DNA from: Symsagittifera roscoffensis
Lineage: Eukaryota > Xenacoelomorpha > Acoela > Convolutidae
DNA length: 64,000 nt
Assembly (NCBI RefSeq): GCF_963678635.1
Contig: NC_087070.1
Location: 21,063,461-21,127,460 of the forward strand
Direction: 5' to 3'
Shown: in pieces, positions 30,873 to 43,600 of the stretch
Numbering within the stretch: the stretch's first letter is position 1
How the letters are laid out: each line of letters begins with the position of its first letter
Made by a program: the position numbers and the translations under genes
The notes under the pieces: generated by a model
What the model was told of the DNA's origin: nothing
Databases searched by the model: none
What the model saw: the letters and a program-made list of their open reading frames with translations, nothing else

Positions 30873-33800
30873 TCAGCCTATACTTAAATAATATTTCTTA
30901 TGTAAGTATACTTGTATATTAGTATCAGAGAAGATTACGTGTATCAGTGCATACAGCTCCCGTGGATGCAGTCTTCCTCAGTTCGGATCGTACACTGGAA
31001 GCGAGAGTTCCTTCACTTCCCTTTCTACGAGGAAGTCTCTCAATCTCGTCAAGGACAAGAATAGGTTTTCCGGGTCCAAGTGCCGCTTCTCCGTCGCCCT
31101 CGTCACCAAGAAGCATAAGTACTTTCCCGGTATCTGTGACGCCGCTGGAGGCAAGGCTGCTACGCCCCCTATTCCGGGTCTTTGCTTCCAAAGGATTTTT
31201 TTGTTTTTATATTTTCTCTTAAAATCTGCTGCTAACGCTGTCTTAAAACTCATGTCTACTGTGATTGCTATCGCACATGTTCTATTTGTGAGGATGAAAT
31301 CGCTGTCTGATAGTATTATGCTACTTGAATATTCATTTGGTAAGTTAAAATCTGACTCAACTACCCTCCCTATGTCCCGTTTCTTAGGTCCTCGCCTGTT
31401 TCCGCTTCTAAGTCTCCTGTCTCTCTTGCTATTCTTAATTTTTTTAACAATAAATTTTCAGTGTGAGGAAATCCTACCCCCACTCCCCGGACAAAAATAT
31501 CCATCGACGTCCCCGTCGATCGCATACCGGATTTCAAGTCGAGATTGGAAGCAGGAATGAGTAGTCGCCTTTCCTGGGCAGCCCAGGAAGGATCTTCTCG
31601 TTCGGTTTTCCTGTATTTCATGCTTTCACGATCTACATCTTGAATCGTGACACTGGTCTCCTTTGGGTCCGACGTCATTTCGTTCAGCCACTCCAATACA
31701 CGCAGAGTCGTCAACTCTTGTTCGTAGGATTGCTGTTGCTCGTCGTCGAATTCTTCACAGTTATATCTTCTAGAACTACTACTTCTTCCACTATCTTCTT
31801 TAGATCTATCCTGTCCACTACAAAGTCGTCGCGATAAGGATTATATTTCTGGTTCCAAATTCTTGGGAACCTCCCTTTGTTCAGGCTCTTGCCAGTCCTC
31901 CTCTGCGTAGGGTAAGGTTTCTTCATCCGCTTCAATCACCTCGTTTGGATCCAGGTCCAGTGGTGGACTTGTTCCTTCCTCTACGACTTTATTCCCATCA
32001 TTTTTTTCCCTGGTGCCCTTCTCGTTGACCTCACAGGCAGGGTCCATCATCAGGTAATCCCCCTCTTCCATGTCTGCAGGTATACACCAATCTTCTGTCG
32101 ATGGGTTGTGCGGCTTTATGTTTTCGTAATGAGCGGCTCGGCCAGTACTCAGTCTATAAAAGCGTCCCTCCTGGTGCACCTCCGTAATCATGAACGGTCC
32201 CCTCCACTTTTTTAGGAGCTTTTTCGTTCCTTCGGTGGTATGACGTTCTGAACTACCCATACGTAGTCCCTTACCGAATAATATTTTGCACCAGCTGCTT
32301 TCTTGTCAAATCTGGGATGGTATGTCGTGGAGTGAGCTTGAGCAACCTGCGAGCGTCTCATTAGCTCTTTCGTGAGTTCCCCCACAAAAGCTGTTCCATT
32401 ATCCGATTGAAATGTCATCGGACAACCATGTCTTCCTATCCACGTACTGATCAGATGATCGCACGTCTCTTCCGCTGAGGCAGTTATGCAGGGCACGGCC
32501 TCTGCATACTTCGTGAAGTGATCTATCATGACCAAGACTTGATTATAACCACTATCTGTCAAGCATATCTTTTGGTGATCAATCTGCACCACCTCGTTGA
32601 ATTCAGACGACTCGATCGACTGCAAAGGAAATCGTAACTTCCTTGGATCCTTGACCTGCTGGCATGACAGACATGCTGTTAACCACTTCTCGCATGCCTT
32701 CTTCATTCCAGGCCACTCAAAGCGCTTCAGGATCCTCTGATATACTTTGTCGATTCCCTGGTGGCCCATCTGATCATGCGACCTGAACAAAAGTTCTGTC
32801 TGATAGAGTTGCGGCAACACTATCGCGTTATACTCGTACAGGACTTTGTCTTCTACTCTTCTCTTGCAAGCCACGATCCCGTCCTTGTTCAGATATAACC
32901 TTCCCTCTTTCTGCATATAGTACTGTCTCAGAATACGGTAACTGTCTTCCTCGAGGTCTCATTTGTCCGGAGCACCATTTTTGATCCACCTTTTCAGGCT
33001 GCTTGTCATGCGGTCATTTCTCTGCGCTCTTAGTAGGTCCGAGAGTCTGTATCTTGCCTTCAAGTACGTCTTCATGACCCTCATCTGACTATTCAGCTCA
33101 TTGGGCTGATGCGTGTCTTCTTCCATCTTAACGCACCAAATCTTTGCCAACGGCTGTGTTTCCTGTTCGAATGGCTGAAGATCAGTCCTGACTACCTCTT
33201 TTGTGGCAACAGACTTATCGAACGTTTCGATACCGCTATTGTTTCCAGCTCATCCGCTGCGTTATCAAAGACTCTTTCACCTGGTATGAGGTAGCGATCC
33301 CTGTCAGGGTCTTGATATACCTCCCTGTCCAGATTCCGTGCTCAAGTTCCGGGTGTTTTCATCCATTGAAGAGTCTGCGATAGAGCACGTCTACTCCTCC
33401 AGATCAGTTCTGTGCCTTCTTCGCATCCATTTGAACTCCCCGGACAAACAATTTTGCACCAGGATTCATTCAACCTTCTCACCTTCTTTATCCTGGTCCT
33501 CTATAAACGTTTTTTTTGCGTATCGTTCCCCTGTTCTTTCCGACCGTATGAAGTACTGGTTAAAACCTCGTGGGGTATTGAGGATACTAGTTGCTGAAAT
33601 ATTGTCCTACAATCCCTCTCGTTTTCTTTGTGTTGTCGTCTGGACGGCATGATCTTCACCTTCTCACTGACTGTCAGTGATACCACTGCTGCTGCCCACT
33701 CGGGGTCATCTCTGGTCACTTCTCTCTCTAACAATCCACCCAGCATCCGCATCACTTGCGGTGTGACCTGCACCGTTTTATCCAATAATGAGAGGCTGTT

Positions 33801-36309
33801 AATGTTCATGCGAGAGAGTTCCTGCTGGACCAGGTTCGAGCGTAGCAACAGGTCCAAGGGCACCGAGTCCTTCTGGGATAGAATCTTTATCTCAGCTGCT
33901 TTCTCTACAGGTAACTCAGGATGTCCTGGGATTTGATGTCCAGACTTATCCAACCATCTCGTCAAGGGAAGCGCTACATAAGTTTCTTTATCCAGAAAAG
34001 AGAATCCCTCCTTGATTTCTGCCTGATTGGCTTGTTTCTGTTCTAAACTTTCATAGAACTCGGTTTTCTTGCTGAGGCTGTCAGCATTCTGGTGTTTGTC
34101 CCGCATCCTGCGCTCGATTATCATGTGGCAGCCATCTAATCTCACTATCCATCTTCCAATATAACTCTGATCCATCGAGTATGTCTTAAAGGGAGCGCTC
34201 CCCAAATATGCGCGGTACTTTTCCATAGATGTGACTACTGCAAACATTTCCGCTTTTGGTGCACCATATTTCATCTCAGTGTCTTTTAACACCTTACTGC
34301 CATATGCAATGGGACGGAGAACGGTTCTCCCATTCCAGTCCTGCCCCTGATGCAGTATTCCCGATGCGTCTGTGTCAAGAACATACATGCCCTTTTCAGT
34401 AGGCATGCCTAGCACTGGCGCTTCGCACAGTTCCCGCTTTATTTTTACGAAGGCCGTTTGAGCTTCATCGCTCCATTCGAACTTCTTTCCTTTGTTTCGC
34501 ATCAGCTCCTGCATGGGATACACCTTGTCTGCATATCCTTTTATGAACTCACGGTAATAATTGGCAAACCCTAGGAAGCTAATGAGCTGTTTGCCCGTTC
34601 TGGGAGCCTTCCATGTCAACACAGCTTCTACTGCTTCCGGGTCCGGCCTCACACCATGCCTGTCCACCTTTCTTCCTAGATACTTGATCGAATCCCTCAG
34701 GATCTCGCATTTCGATGGTTTGCATTTTAAGCCTGCTCTCTTCATGCAGTCAAAGACCTCATCGAGGCGATCAATGTGGTCTTTCAGGGTTGGTGTTGCT
34801 ATGACCACCTCATCCACGTAACACATCACAAGCTTCCCGTACTTCTTAGTCACTCTGGTCAAAGCTTGAGCCATCAGTCTTTGAAAAGTGGCCGTTGCGT
34901 TGCACAAGCCGAAGGGAATCCTCTTGCACTGGTACAACCCCAACTCGCATGCGCATCCGGTCTTTTCTCTGCCCTTCTTACGCCGAGGGACCTGCCAGAA
35001 GGCATAACCCAAGTCCAATGTGGTGAAGAACTTGGCATCACCAAGTTTAGAGAGGCTCTCGTCTATCCGCGGTATCGGGTACGCATCTTTTATTGTTACC
35101 GCGTTCAAGTAGCGAAAGTCGCAACAAAACCTAAGCTGCCCCCTTTCATCTTCGCCATCACTACCCCGCAAGCCCATGGCAATTTCGAGGGTTCTATCAT
35201 ATCGTATTCGAGCAACAATTCTTTTTCCGCTCGGCACGCTTCCAATTTATAAGGCGTCATTCGTCTTTCGCCTTCCCTATGGGGAACGGTGCCTTCCTCA
35301 AGTTCGATTTCGTGTTCAACGAAGTTACAGCAACCGATATCCGCCGTATGTTTTGAAAATACATCCGCGTTCCGATTTAAAACCGCCCGCAAAAATTCAA
35401 AATCTCCGTCACCTATTTTCCCTTTTAAGTGTTCTATCTCTGGCAAAACCGGTTTGTCAGTTCTTAGTTCATATGACGAGGGGCGTTCCGGAAAATTCGA
35501 GCAGCTTGACAAGCCGTCGTCCGTCTCGGACTTCAGTGAAAACAGTTTGTGAATAGATTTCAATTCTTTAATCTTTTTTAAAATTTTATCTTTATTGGCA
35601 TGACAAGGACAGTCTTTCACACTATATCTCTTCAAGTTTTGTGTCTCTTCATTGTCGGTCCTCATCGGCAAAGCGTAACCAAGTTTCTTTCCACGCTGGA
35701 TTGAAACCGTGGTGTCCAGTGTGTTCAATAACACACTAACACACAGTCCGTTTCGAATTACCGAGAAGCTCCGGCCTAAAATCACTGAACTTTGACTATT
35801 TGGATTTGGTACCAAACAAACCTGTTTACTATCACTGAACGAATTTAAATTTCTCATTCTAAAAATTGCTACTACTGCTTGTCCCGGCTGTAGTTTTACC
35901 TTTCTGTCTAAAAAGATTGGTATCTTATTTTCATCTGTTATGATTCTATTAATTGGTTTCTTAACATACATCCGGTCCGGGATCCTAATCCTTATTAGAC
36001 CGTTGTTCAGGTCAATCATCACGTCGAAATTCCTGACAAAATCTCTGCCCAAGATGAATTGGTCGGTGTCATCCAGATTCTCTACTACTAGGAAGCTCAT
36101 CCAAAGATCCCGTGCTCCATGTGCAGGACCGTTATTGGTGTTCTTCCGGCTACGTAAATCGCTCCTCGATTGGCCGCGGCCAGTGGGAGATTCGTCGGAA
36201 TTAGATCTTCCCTCGTGAAGCCCATTCTTTCCCAAGTTTTTATCGGCATCACGCTCACTACCGCTCCTGTGTCCAGAAGACCCGTGACTCCGATTTTCTT
36301 TCCGTTGGA
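30873..36309 (-). pseudogene. pol: pol of element B, copy 3 (protease to macro domain)
   Basis: It starts at a chimeric junction inside the protease (NGKKIG, LLDTGA) and runs through RT, RNase H, H2C2 and integrase to a complete-length macro domain ending YYLSIG. Lesions: a frameshift after the protease near 36,115, a G-run frameshift near 35,143, YVDE instead of YVDD at 34,809, loss of the VDNRAL stretch of RNase H near 34,186, loss of about 105 integrase residues including the catalytic Glu near 32,310, deletions of about 70 and 66 bp near 31,770 and 31,853, and a TGA at 30,978-30,980 inside the macro domain. It cannot make an active polymerase or integrase. Confidence 0.92.
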
Positions 36310-37231
36310 GGCTCTCAATCTCGTCAAGGACAAGAATAGGTTTTCCGGGTCCAAGTGCCGCTTCGCCGTCGCCCTCGTCACCAAGAAGCATAAGTACTTT
36401 CCCGGTATCTGTGACGCCGCTGGAGGCAAGGCTGCTACGCCCCCTATTCCGGGTCTTTGCTTCCAAAGGATTTTTTTGTTTTTATATTCTCTCTTAAAAC
36501 CTGCTGCTTACGCTGTCTTAAAACCCATGTCTACTGTGATCGCACATGTTCTATTTGTGAGTATGAAATCGCTGTCTGTTAGTAGTATGCTATTTGAATA
36601 TTCATTTAGTAAGTTAAACTCTGACTCTCCCTATGTCCCGTTTCTTAGGTCCTCGCCTGTTTCCGCTTCTAAGTCTCCTGTCTCTCTTGCTATTCTTAAT
36701 TTTTTTCTCAATAAATTTTAAGTGTGGGGAAATCCTACCCCCACTCCCCGGACAAAAATATCCATCGACGTCCCCGTCGATCGCATACCGGATTTCAAGT
36801 CGTGATTGGAAGCCGGAATGAGTAGTCGCCTTTCCTGGGCAGCCCAGGAAGGATCTTCTTGTTCGGTTTTCCTGTATTTCATGCTTTCACGATCTACATC
36901 TTGAATCGTGACACTGGTCTCCTTTGGGTCCGACGTCATTTTGCTCAGGCACTCCAAGACACGCAGATTCGTCAACTCTTGTTCGTAGGATTGCTGTTGC
37001 TCGTCGTTGAATTCTACCTCGGGTTTTGACCGGTCCTCGATCCACTCCTCGTCTTGATCATCGACTATGTCAATTTCCTGTGACACAGTTATATCTTCTA
37101 GAACTACTACTTCTTCCACTATCTTCTTTAGATCTATCCTGTCCACTACAAAGTCGTCGCGATAAGGATTATATTTCTTCTTAGATCTTGTCCTGTCATT
37201 CTGTCGAGTCTGTATCGTGAACGGAAGATCT
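36310..37231 (-). pseudogene. Truncated pol C-terminus (partial macro domain) from the duplication
   Basis: Encodes the acidic linker (SKKKYNPYRDDF, FVRGVGVG) and the first two thirds of the macro domain, ending at LTRLR, where it joins in frame to the protease of the next pol copy. Its right edge is the duplication breakpoint. Confidence 0.85.
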
Positions 37232-37871
37232 GGTAGCGCGTCAAATTCATCAGCCCTCCCGAGTTTCCATGCGTTATTGCAATCAACGTTAGACGTCCAT
37301 CTAATCGCAGGTTTTGAATTCCTTCGGTGAGTAGTACAACCGGTCCTTTCACAAAATTTTCTGCTCCAAACGTCACGAACAAGGCTAGTAGTTCAACGAT
37401 CGATACTTCCACTACTGCTTGGAGGAATTCCTTTATCAAATATCGAGAAAGTGTTGGGTAAATTTTCGTCGGGAAGGACGCGGTCCATCCTGCTCATAGC
37501 CCTTCCAGCATGCTATCAGTCCGGTCAAAGCTTTCTTCCCCCTTCACTTTCTGGGTCCAGAAAGCTTCCAGGGTAACTTGGCACACTCTGTTCACAAACT
37601 CGGCTGATTTCTCTTCAGCATTTTCAGCCAGGTTGACCTCCTTCACTAAATAGGCATGGATCTTCTTGATCATTACTGGGCCATGTTCGAAAGCATCCGC
37701 GCCCAACGCTGCTACCCGAGGGGTCAAGTGCAGCCACTGGTTAGCCTCTAGATCGGCAAACCTCAAGGCAGTTGTAGAGGTGAAGTTTATGCCAGCAGCT
37801 ATTAACCAGTCCACGCCTGTTATTGAGTACAGTCCGTTGAAAGACAATATCGGTCCGTTCAACATCCTCAT
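37232..37871 (-). pseudogene. 5' fragment of ORF4 in duplication copy 2
   Basis: Identical to 27,473-28,112; cut off at the duplication breakpoint (ggtagcgcg) after about 210 codons, with the same internal break near 37,440-37,490. Confidence 0.9.
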
Positions 37872-37913
37872 GGCATCTGCTGCAAAAGCTCACTGTCTGA
37901 AGATTCGGTTTCA

Positions 37914-40244
37914 TCAATCATCCTTGTATAGGAGCCAGGGAGAAGGTAATGGCCTCGACCACATCAGAGAGCTCCTGTTTGGGCGTCGCTCCTCTCGACT
38001 GGTGCTCGTCGTCTCTGATCTCGTATCCGATCTAGAGGTGCTGGTCGTTTCCGCTGTCGGGTTGACGGGCCCTAATCTTCGTCTAGGATTGATGGTTCTT
38101 CTCAGGGGCGCTTCCCCCAATCGAAATGTTGTCTTGCCTGAAATCACCTTTAATTTCTTGCCCCTGTTTTAGGCTTATTTCGTGAACGTCGCTGTCTTTT
38201 TTGTTTTCTGTCAATTCTGAGTCGCTCAGAAAAATTATTGTTCTCCAAATATGACTTTTTTCACATTGCTTGTTTTTGTTGTAGTTTTTGCAATGCAGTC
38301 TTCGCTGCGAGACCATAGTCCACTTGTGGTGCGGCAAAAGTTTTTTTTGCATTCAGAATTGTCCGTTTTTTGCCCTGGCTCGCTAGAGCTTTGCGGGCTG
38401 TAGGTCGTCACGGCTGGGACCGTTCCCAAACGTGTTTCTAGGTTAGGAGGCACAAAGAAGGTTGAAATTGTCGGTTTATTCGACGTTTCTTCCTTTTTCA
38501 GCACTTCCGTGTCAAAGAGTTCTACTTCCGATTCATCTAATCGTTCTTGGAAGACTTTGTTTAACCAGGCTTGTCCCTCGATGCTATCAAAATGGATTCC
38601 GTCAGTAGTCAGTCTGGCCTGATCCATAGCTCTCAGCTCGTGCTCAAAATCCATAAGGATCATCCGTCCAGAATTCCGACCCGCAAGATTCCTTAGGATG
38701 TTGTTCCACCTGATTGCTCCTTCATTATGTCTCCTCCCTGTTGCTGTCAACATTTTCGTGCTCATTGCTACAGTGCAGACGTTCAGTACCGCGTAGTTGA
38801 ATCTCTGCCAGAGAGTACTAAATAGGCACACCATCATTGATTCCCATAGCGCCGCTTCCTCATCTGAGCTTCTCGATATGTTATTCGTCCCTACTAGGAT
38901 CATTACGTTAGGGATTGTCCCTGGGTTCATCAGCTCCACCATCGGAAATAACTGGGCTATCGTTGTGCCTCCAAACGCCATCACCGTAGTGATCCAGGAA
39001 GTCCTCAAATTTTGGAGCGCTCTGACCAAGCTGTCCCCCAGTATGAGATGTGATGTCCCAAGTAGCGGTTGCTGCATGTTTACTGCTGGGCTCTAAGTCG
39101 ATCGATTGAAGCAGACTCTCGGATCCGTATCCGGAACTCCTGTGAAGCTATACTTCATTGGTTGTTCTTTTGCACGTCAATTACTCGGGACACTTTCTTC
39201 GCCGGCATCTCTCGTATCTTTCTGTCTGGTACCCTAGAGCTCCTTGTTGATGATTTTGCATTGCTAACTCCCTCTCTGGTCATCACGTCTTGGGAGAGTT
39301 GTACTCTGCCCGTGTCATCGATTGTTCCATAGGGCGCAGTCACCCCGGAACCTGGCGCATTCTTGTTGGCAACCAGTCGTCCAGCTGTCTCTATCAGCTT
39401 CCTCATCGTTTGCTCCACGACTGGGACACCTAATGTATCACTCGGATCCGGGATTGTCACTCGACCAGTTGTAGCCGGGAATCGCGTTTCTGTAGTCTGT
39501 TTCATTTCTCGAGGCGTCAAGAGTTCCATCGGGGACTGCCCACGAGGAATATCCCTTGAAGGTATCACTTTTTCTACGGCTGTCGTTAACGACAGACGCT
39601 CCGATCGCTACTTGTATTCTCGCCTCAAGCGCTCTATTTATTCACCCTGCTTCTTGTTGCAGTCTTCAAACAACTTCTTCTATAGTGAGCATGGTCTTGG
39701 TCATCTCGTCCAGCAGCTTTCTAGTCTTCTCTAGTTCTTCTATCGTCCCATTGAGATCTTGCATATTCTCATTCGTTTGAACTTCCTCTTTTACTCTCGC
39801 CCTCTCTGGTAGCACAGCTACTCTCAGTTGTGAACTAGACGAGGCAGCCTCGCTTTTCGTTTCCTGATGCATTTTCCTCAGTCCAGGCTTGGGCTTGGTG
39901 GGCAAAGGCATCTCACCTGGTTGGTAGGTCCTTGAGTTTCCCAATCCAGGCTCATTCGCCAAGTCACTCCCTGAGAGAGCCCTGTTTCTCCGCCTCATCA
40001 CTCTCATGTTCGGGCGGTCTAGTACTCCTCTTTCTCCATATGCTGCCATCAATAAGACTTTCGTGGGGCGGTCCCCACGGTTATCATGCCCCAAGATGTT
40101 TATCAAGGCGGTCAGCAGCATGACTACCTCTGGGTCCTCCAGAGCGAAGTCTCAATCCATTAGCATCCGATAGATCGCATCTAACATCGGTCCTACATAT
40201 GCCTCTGCCAGGTCCATCAATTCGTCCAAGTTGAAAATATCCAT
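37914..40244 (-). pseudogene. ORF3 of element B, copy 2 (SGNH hydrolase, frame-broken)
   Basis: Sequence-identical to the copy at 28,155-30,485, including the early TGA and the intact 280-aa SGNH frame at 38,235-39,077 (GDSL, VGTNN, DGIHFD). Downstream it meets the truncated ORF4. Confidence 0.85.
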
Positions 40245-40631
40245 CTTCTTGCAAGTTTGATTTTACTATCGATTCGATTATTTGAAATCAAGTGAGAGAT
40301 TAACCAATCAATCAGGATCTAGAAAAGAGGTCACGAATAACCTATTTGTCAATTTTACTTCAGTTTTGTATTAAAATTTATTTAAACAGTCAGATAAAAA
40401 GGTTTTGATCCTAAAATGTATTAAAATCAATCAGTTTCTAAAATTTTGGAATTCGACCTAAGATTGGACAGTCTAAACTTTTGATCTATTCCTAAGATCG
40501 TCATTCAGTTGTTCATGGTCACTAATTCCTTCTTACCTAGAGTCTTAATAACATAACACATAACATAACCTAACACACGTCTCACATACAACACACTCTT
40601 GGTATGATGTCTTCCTGCATGCAACCTAAAC
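40245..40631 (-). other. Spacer between pol and ORF3, copy 2
   Basis: Duplicate of 30,486-30,872. AT-rich, nothing coding. Confidence 0.6.
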
Positions 40632-43600
40632 TCAGCCTATACTTAAATAATATTTCTTATGTAAGTATACTTGTATATTAGTATCAGAGAAGATTACGTG
40701 TATCAGTGCATACAGCTCCCGTGGATGCAGTCTTCCTCAGTTCGGATCGTACACTGGAAGCGAGAGTTCCTTCACTTCCCTTTCTACGAGGAAGTCTCTC
40801 AATCTCGTCAAGGACAAGAATAGGTTTTCCGGGTCCAAGTGCCGCTTCTCCGTCGCCCTCGTCACCAAGAAGCATAAGTACTTTCCCGGTATCTGTGACG
40901 CCGCTGGAGGCAAGGCTGCTACGCCCCCTATTCCGGGTCTTTGCTTCCAAAGGATTTTTTTGTTTTTATATTTTCTCTTAAAATCTGCTGCTAACGCTGT
41001 CTTAAAACTCATGTCTACTGTGATTGCTATCGCACATGTTCTATTTGTGAGGATGAAATCGCTGTCTGATAGTATTATGCTACTTGAATATTCATTTGGT
41101 AAGTTAAAATCTGACTCAACTACCCTCCCTATGTCCCGTTTCTTAGGTCCTCGCCTGTTTCCGCTTCTAAGTCTCCTGTCTCTCTTGCTATTCTTAATTT
41201 TTTTAACAATAAATTTTCAGTGTGAGGAAATCCTACCCCCACTCCCCGGACAAAAATATCCATCGACGTCCCCGTCGATCGCATACCGGATTTCAAGTCG
41301 AGATTGGAAGTAGGAATGAGTAGTCGCCTTTCCTGGGCAGCCCAGGAAGGATCTTCTCGTTCGGTTTTCCTGTATTTCATGCTTTCACGATCTACATCTT
41401 GAATCGTGACACTGGTCTCCTTTGGGTCCGACGTCATTTCGTTCAGCCACTCCAATACACGCAGAGTCGTCAACTCTTGTTCGTAGGATTGCTGTTGCTC
41501 GTCGTCGAATTCTTCACAGTTATATCTTCTAGAACTACTACTTCTTCCACTATCTTCTTTAGATCTATCCTGTCCACTACAAAGTCGTCGCGATAAGGAT
41601 TATATTTCTGGTTCCAAATTCTTGGGAACCTCCCTTTGTTCAGGCTCTTGCCAGTCCTCCTCTGCGTAGGGTAAGGTTTCTTCATCCGCTTCAATCACCT
41701 CGTTTGGATCCAGGTCCAGTGGTGGACTTGTTCCTTCCTCTACGACTTTATTCCCATCATTTTTTTCCCTGGTGCCCTTCTCGTTGACCTCACAGGCAGG
41801 GTCCATCATCAGGTAATCCCCCTCTTCCATGTCTGCAGGTATACACCAATCTTCTGTCGATGGGTTGTGCGGCTTTATGTTTTCGTAATGAGCGGCTCGG
41901 CCAGTACTCAGTCTATAAAAGCGTCCCTCCTGGTGCACCTCCGTAATCATGAACGGTCCCCTCCACTTTTTTAGGAGCTTTTTCGTTCCTTCGGTGGTAT
42001 GACGTTCTGAACTACCCATACGTAGTCCCTTACCGAATAATATTTTGCACCAGCTGCTTTCTTGTCAAATCTGGGATGGTATGTCGTGGAGTGAGCTTGA
42101 GCAACCTGCGAGCGTCTCATTAGCTCTTTCGTGAGTTCCCCCACAAAAGCTGTTCCATTATCCGATTGAAATGTCATCGGACAACCATGTCTTCCTATCC
42201 ACGTACTGATCAGATGATCGCACGTCTCTTCCGCTGAGGCAGTTATGCAGGGCACGGCCTCTGCATACTTCGTGAAGTGATCTATCATGACCAAGACTTG
42301 ATTATAACCACTATCTGTCAAGCATATCTTTTGGTGATCAATCTGCACCACCTCGTTGAATTCAGACGACTCGATCGACTGCAAAGGAAATCGTAACTTC
42401 CTTGGATCCTTGACCTGCTGGCATGACAGACATGCTGTTAACCACTTCTCGCATGCCTTCTTCATTCCAGGCCACTCAAAGCGCTTCAGGATCCTCTGAT
42501 ATACTTTGTCGATTCCCTGGTGGCCCATCTGATCATGCGACCTGAACAAAAGTTCTGTCTGATAGAGTTGCGGCAACACTATCGCGTTATACTCGTACAG
42601 GACTTTGTCTTCTACTCTTCTCTTGCAAGCCACGATCCCGTCCTTGTTCAGATATAACCTTCCCTCTTTCTGCATATAGTACTGTCTCAGAATACGGTAA
42701 CTGTCTTCCTCGAGGTCTCATTTGTCCGGAGCACCATTTTTGATCCACCTTTTCAGGCTGCTTGTCATGCGGTCATTTCTCTGCGCTCTTAGTAGGTCCG
42801 AGAGTCTGTATCTTGCCTTCAAGTACGTCTTCATGACCCTCATCTGACTATTCAGCTCATTGGGCTGATGCGTGTCTTCTTCCATCTTAACGCACCAAAT
42901 CTTTGCCAACGGCTGTGTTTCCTGTTCGAATGGCTGAAGATCAGTCCTGACTACCTCTTTTGTGGCAACAGACTTATCGAACGTTTCGATACCGCTATTG
43001 TTTCCAGCTCATCCGCTGCGTTATCAAAGACTCTTTCACCTGGTATGAGGTAGCGATCCCTGTCAGGGTCTTGATATACCTCCCTGTCCAGATTCCGTGC
43101 TCAAGTTCCGGGTGTTTTCATCCATTGAAGAGTCTGCGATAGAGCACGTCTACTCCTCCAGATCAGTTCTGTGCCTTCTTCGCATCCATTTGAACTCCCC
43201 GGACAAACAATTTTGCACCAGGATTCATTCAACCTTCTCACCTTCTTTATCCTGGTCCTCTATAAACGTTTTTTTTTGCGTATCGTTCCCCTGTTCTTTC
43301 CGACCGTATGAAGTACTGGTTAAAACCTCGTGGGGTATTGAGGATACTAGTTGCTGAAATATTGTCCTACAATCCCTCTCGTTTTCTTTGTGTTGTCGTC
43401 TGGACGGCATGATCTTCACCTTCTCACTGACTGTCAGTGATACCACTGCTGCTGCCCACTCGGGGTCATCTCTGGTCACTTCTCTCTCTAACAATCCACC
43501 CAGCATCCGCATCACTTGCGGTGTGACCTGCACCGTTTTATCCAATAATGAGAGGCTGTTAATGTTCATGCGAGAGAGTTCCTGCTGGACCAGGTTCGAG

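Larger units (their letters stand above)
27473..37231. repeat. 9,759-bp tandem duplication, copy 1
   Basis: Nearly identical to 37,232-46,991. The differences I found are one base at about 31,550 (c versus t) and a T run of 8 at 33,510 versus 9 at 43,269. The two ends of the unit share the 3-bp microhomology GGT. Contents, minus strand: partial pol C-terminus, macro-protease junction, pol copy, spacer, ORF3 and the start of ORF4. Confidence 0.97.

Noticed and set aside
30925-31191. 88-codon minus-strand frame (also at 40,684 and at the start of the 453-codon frames at 36,466 and 46,226)
   Set aside because: It is the alternative phase of the macro-domain coding sequence; the macro frame itself aligns with element A and the other does not.
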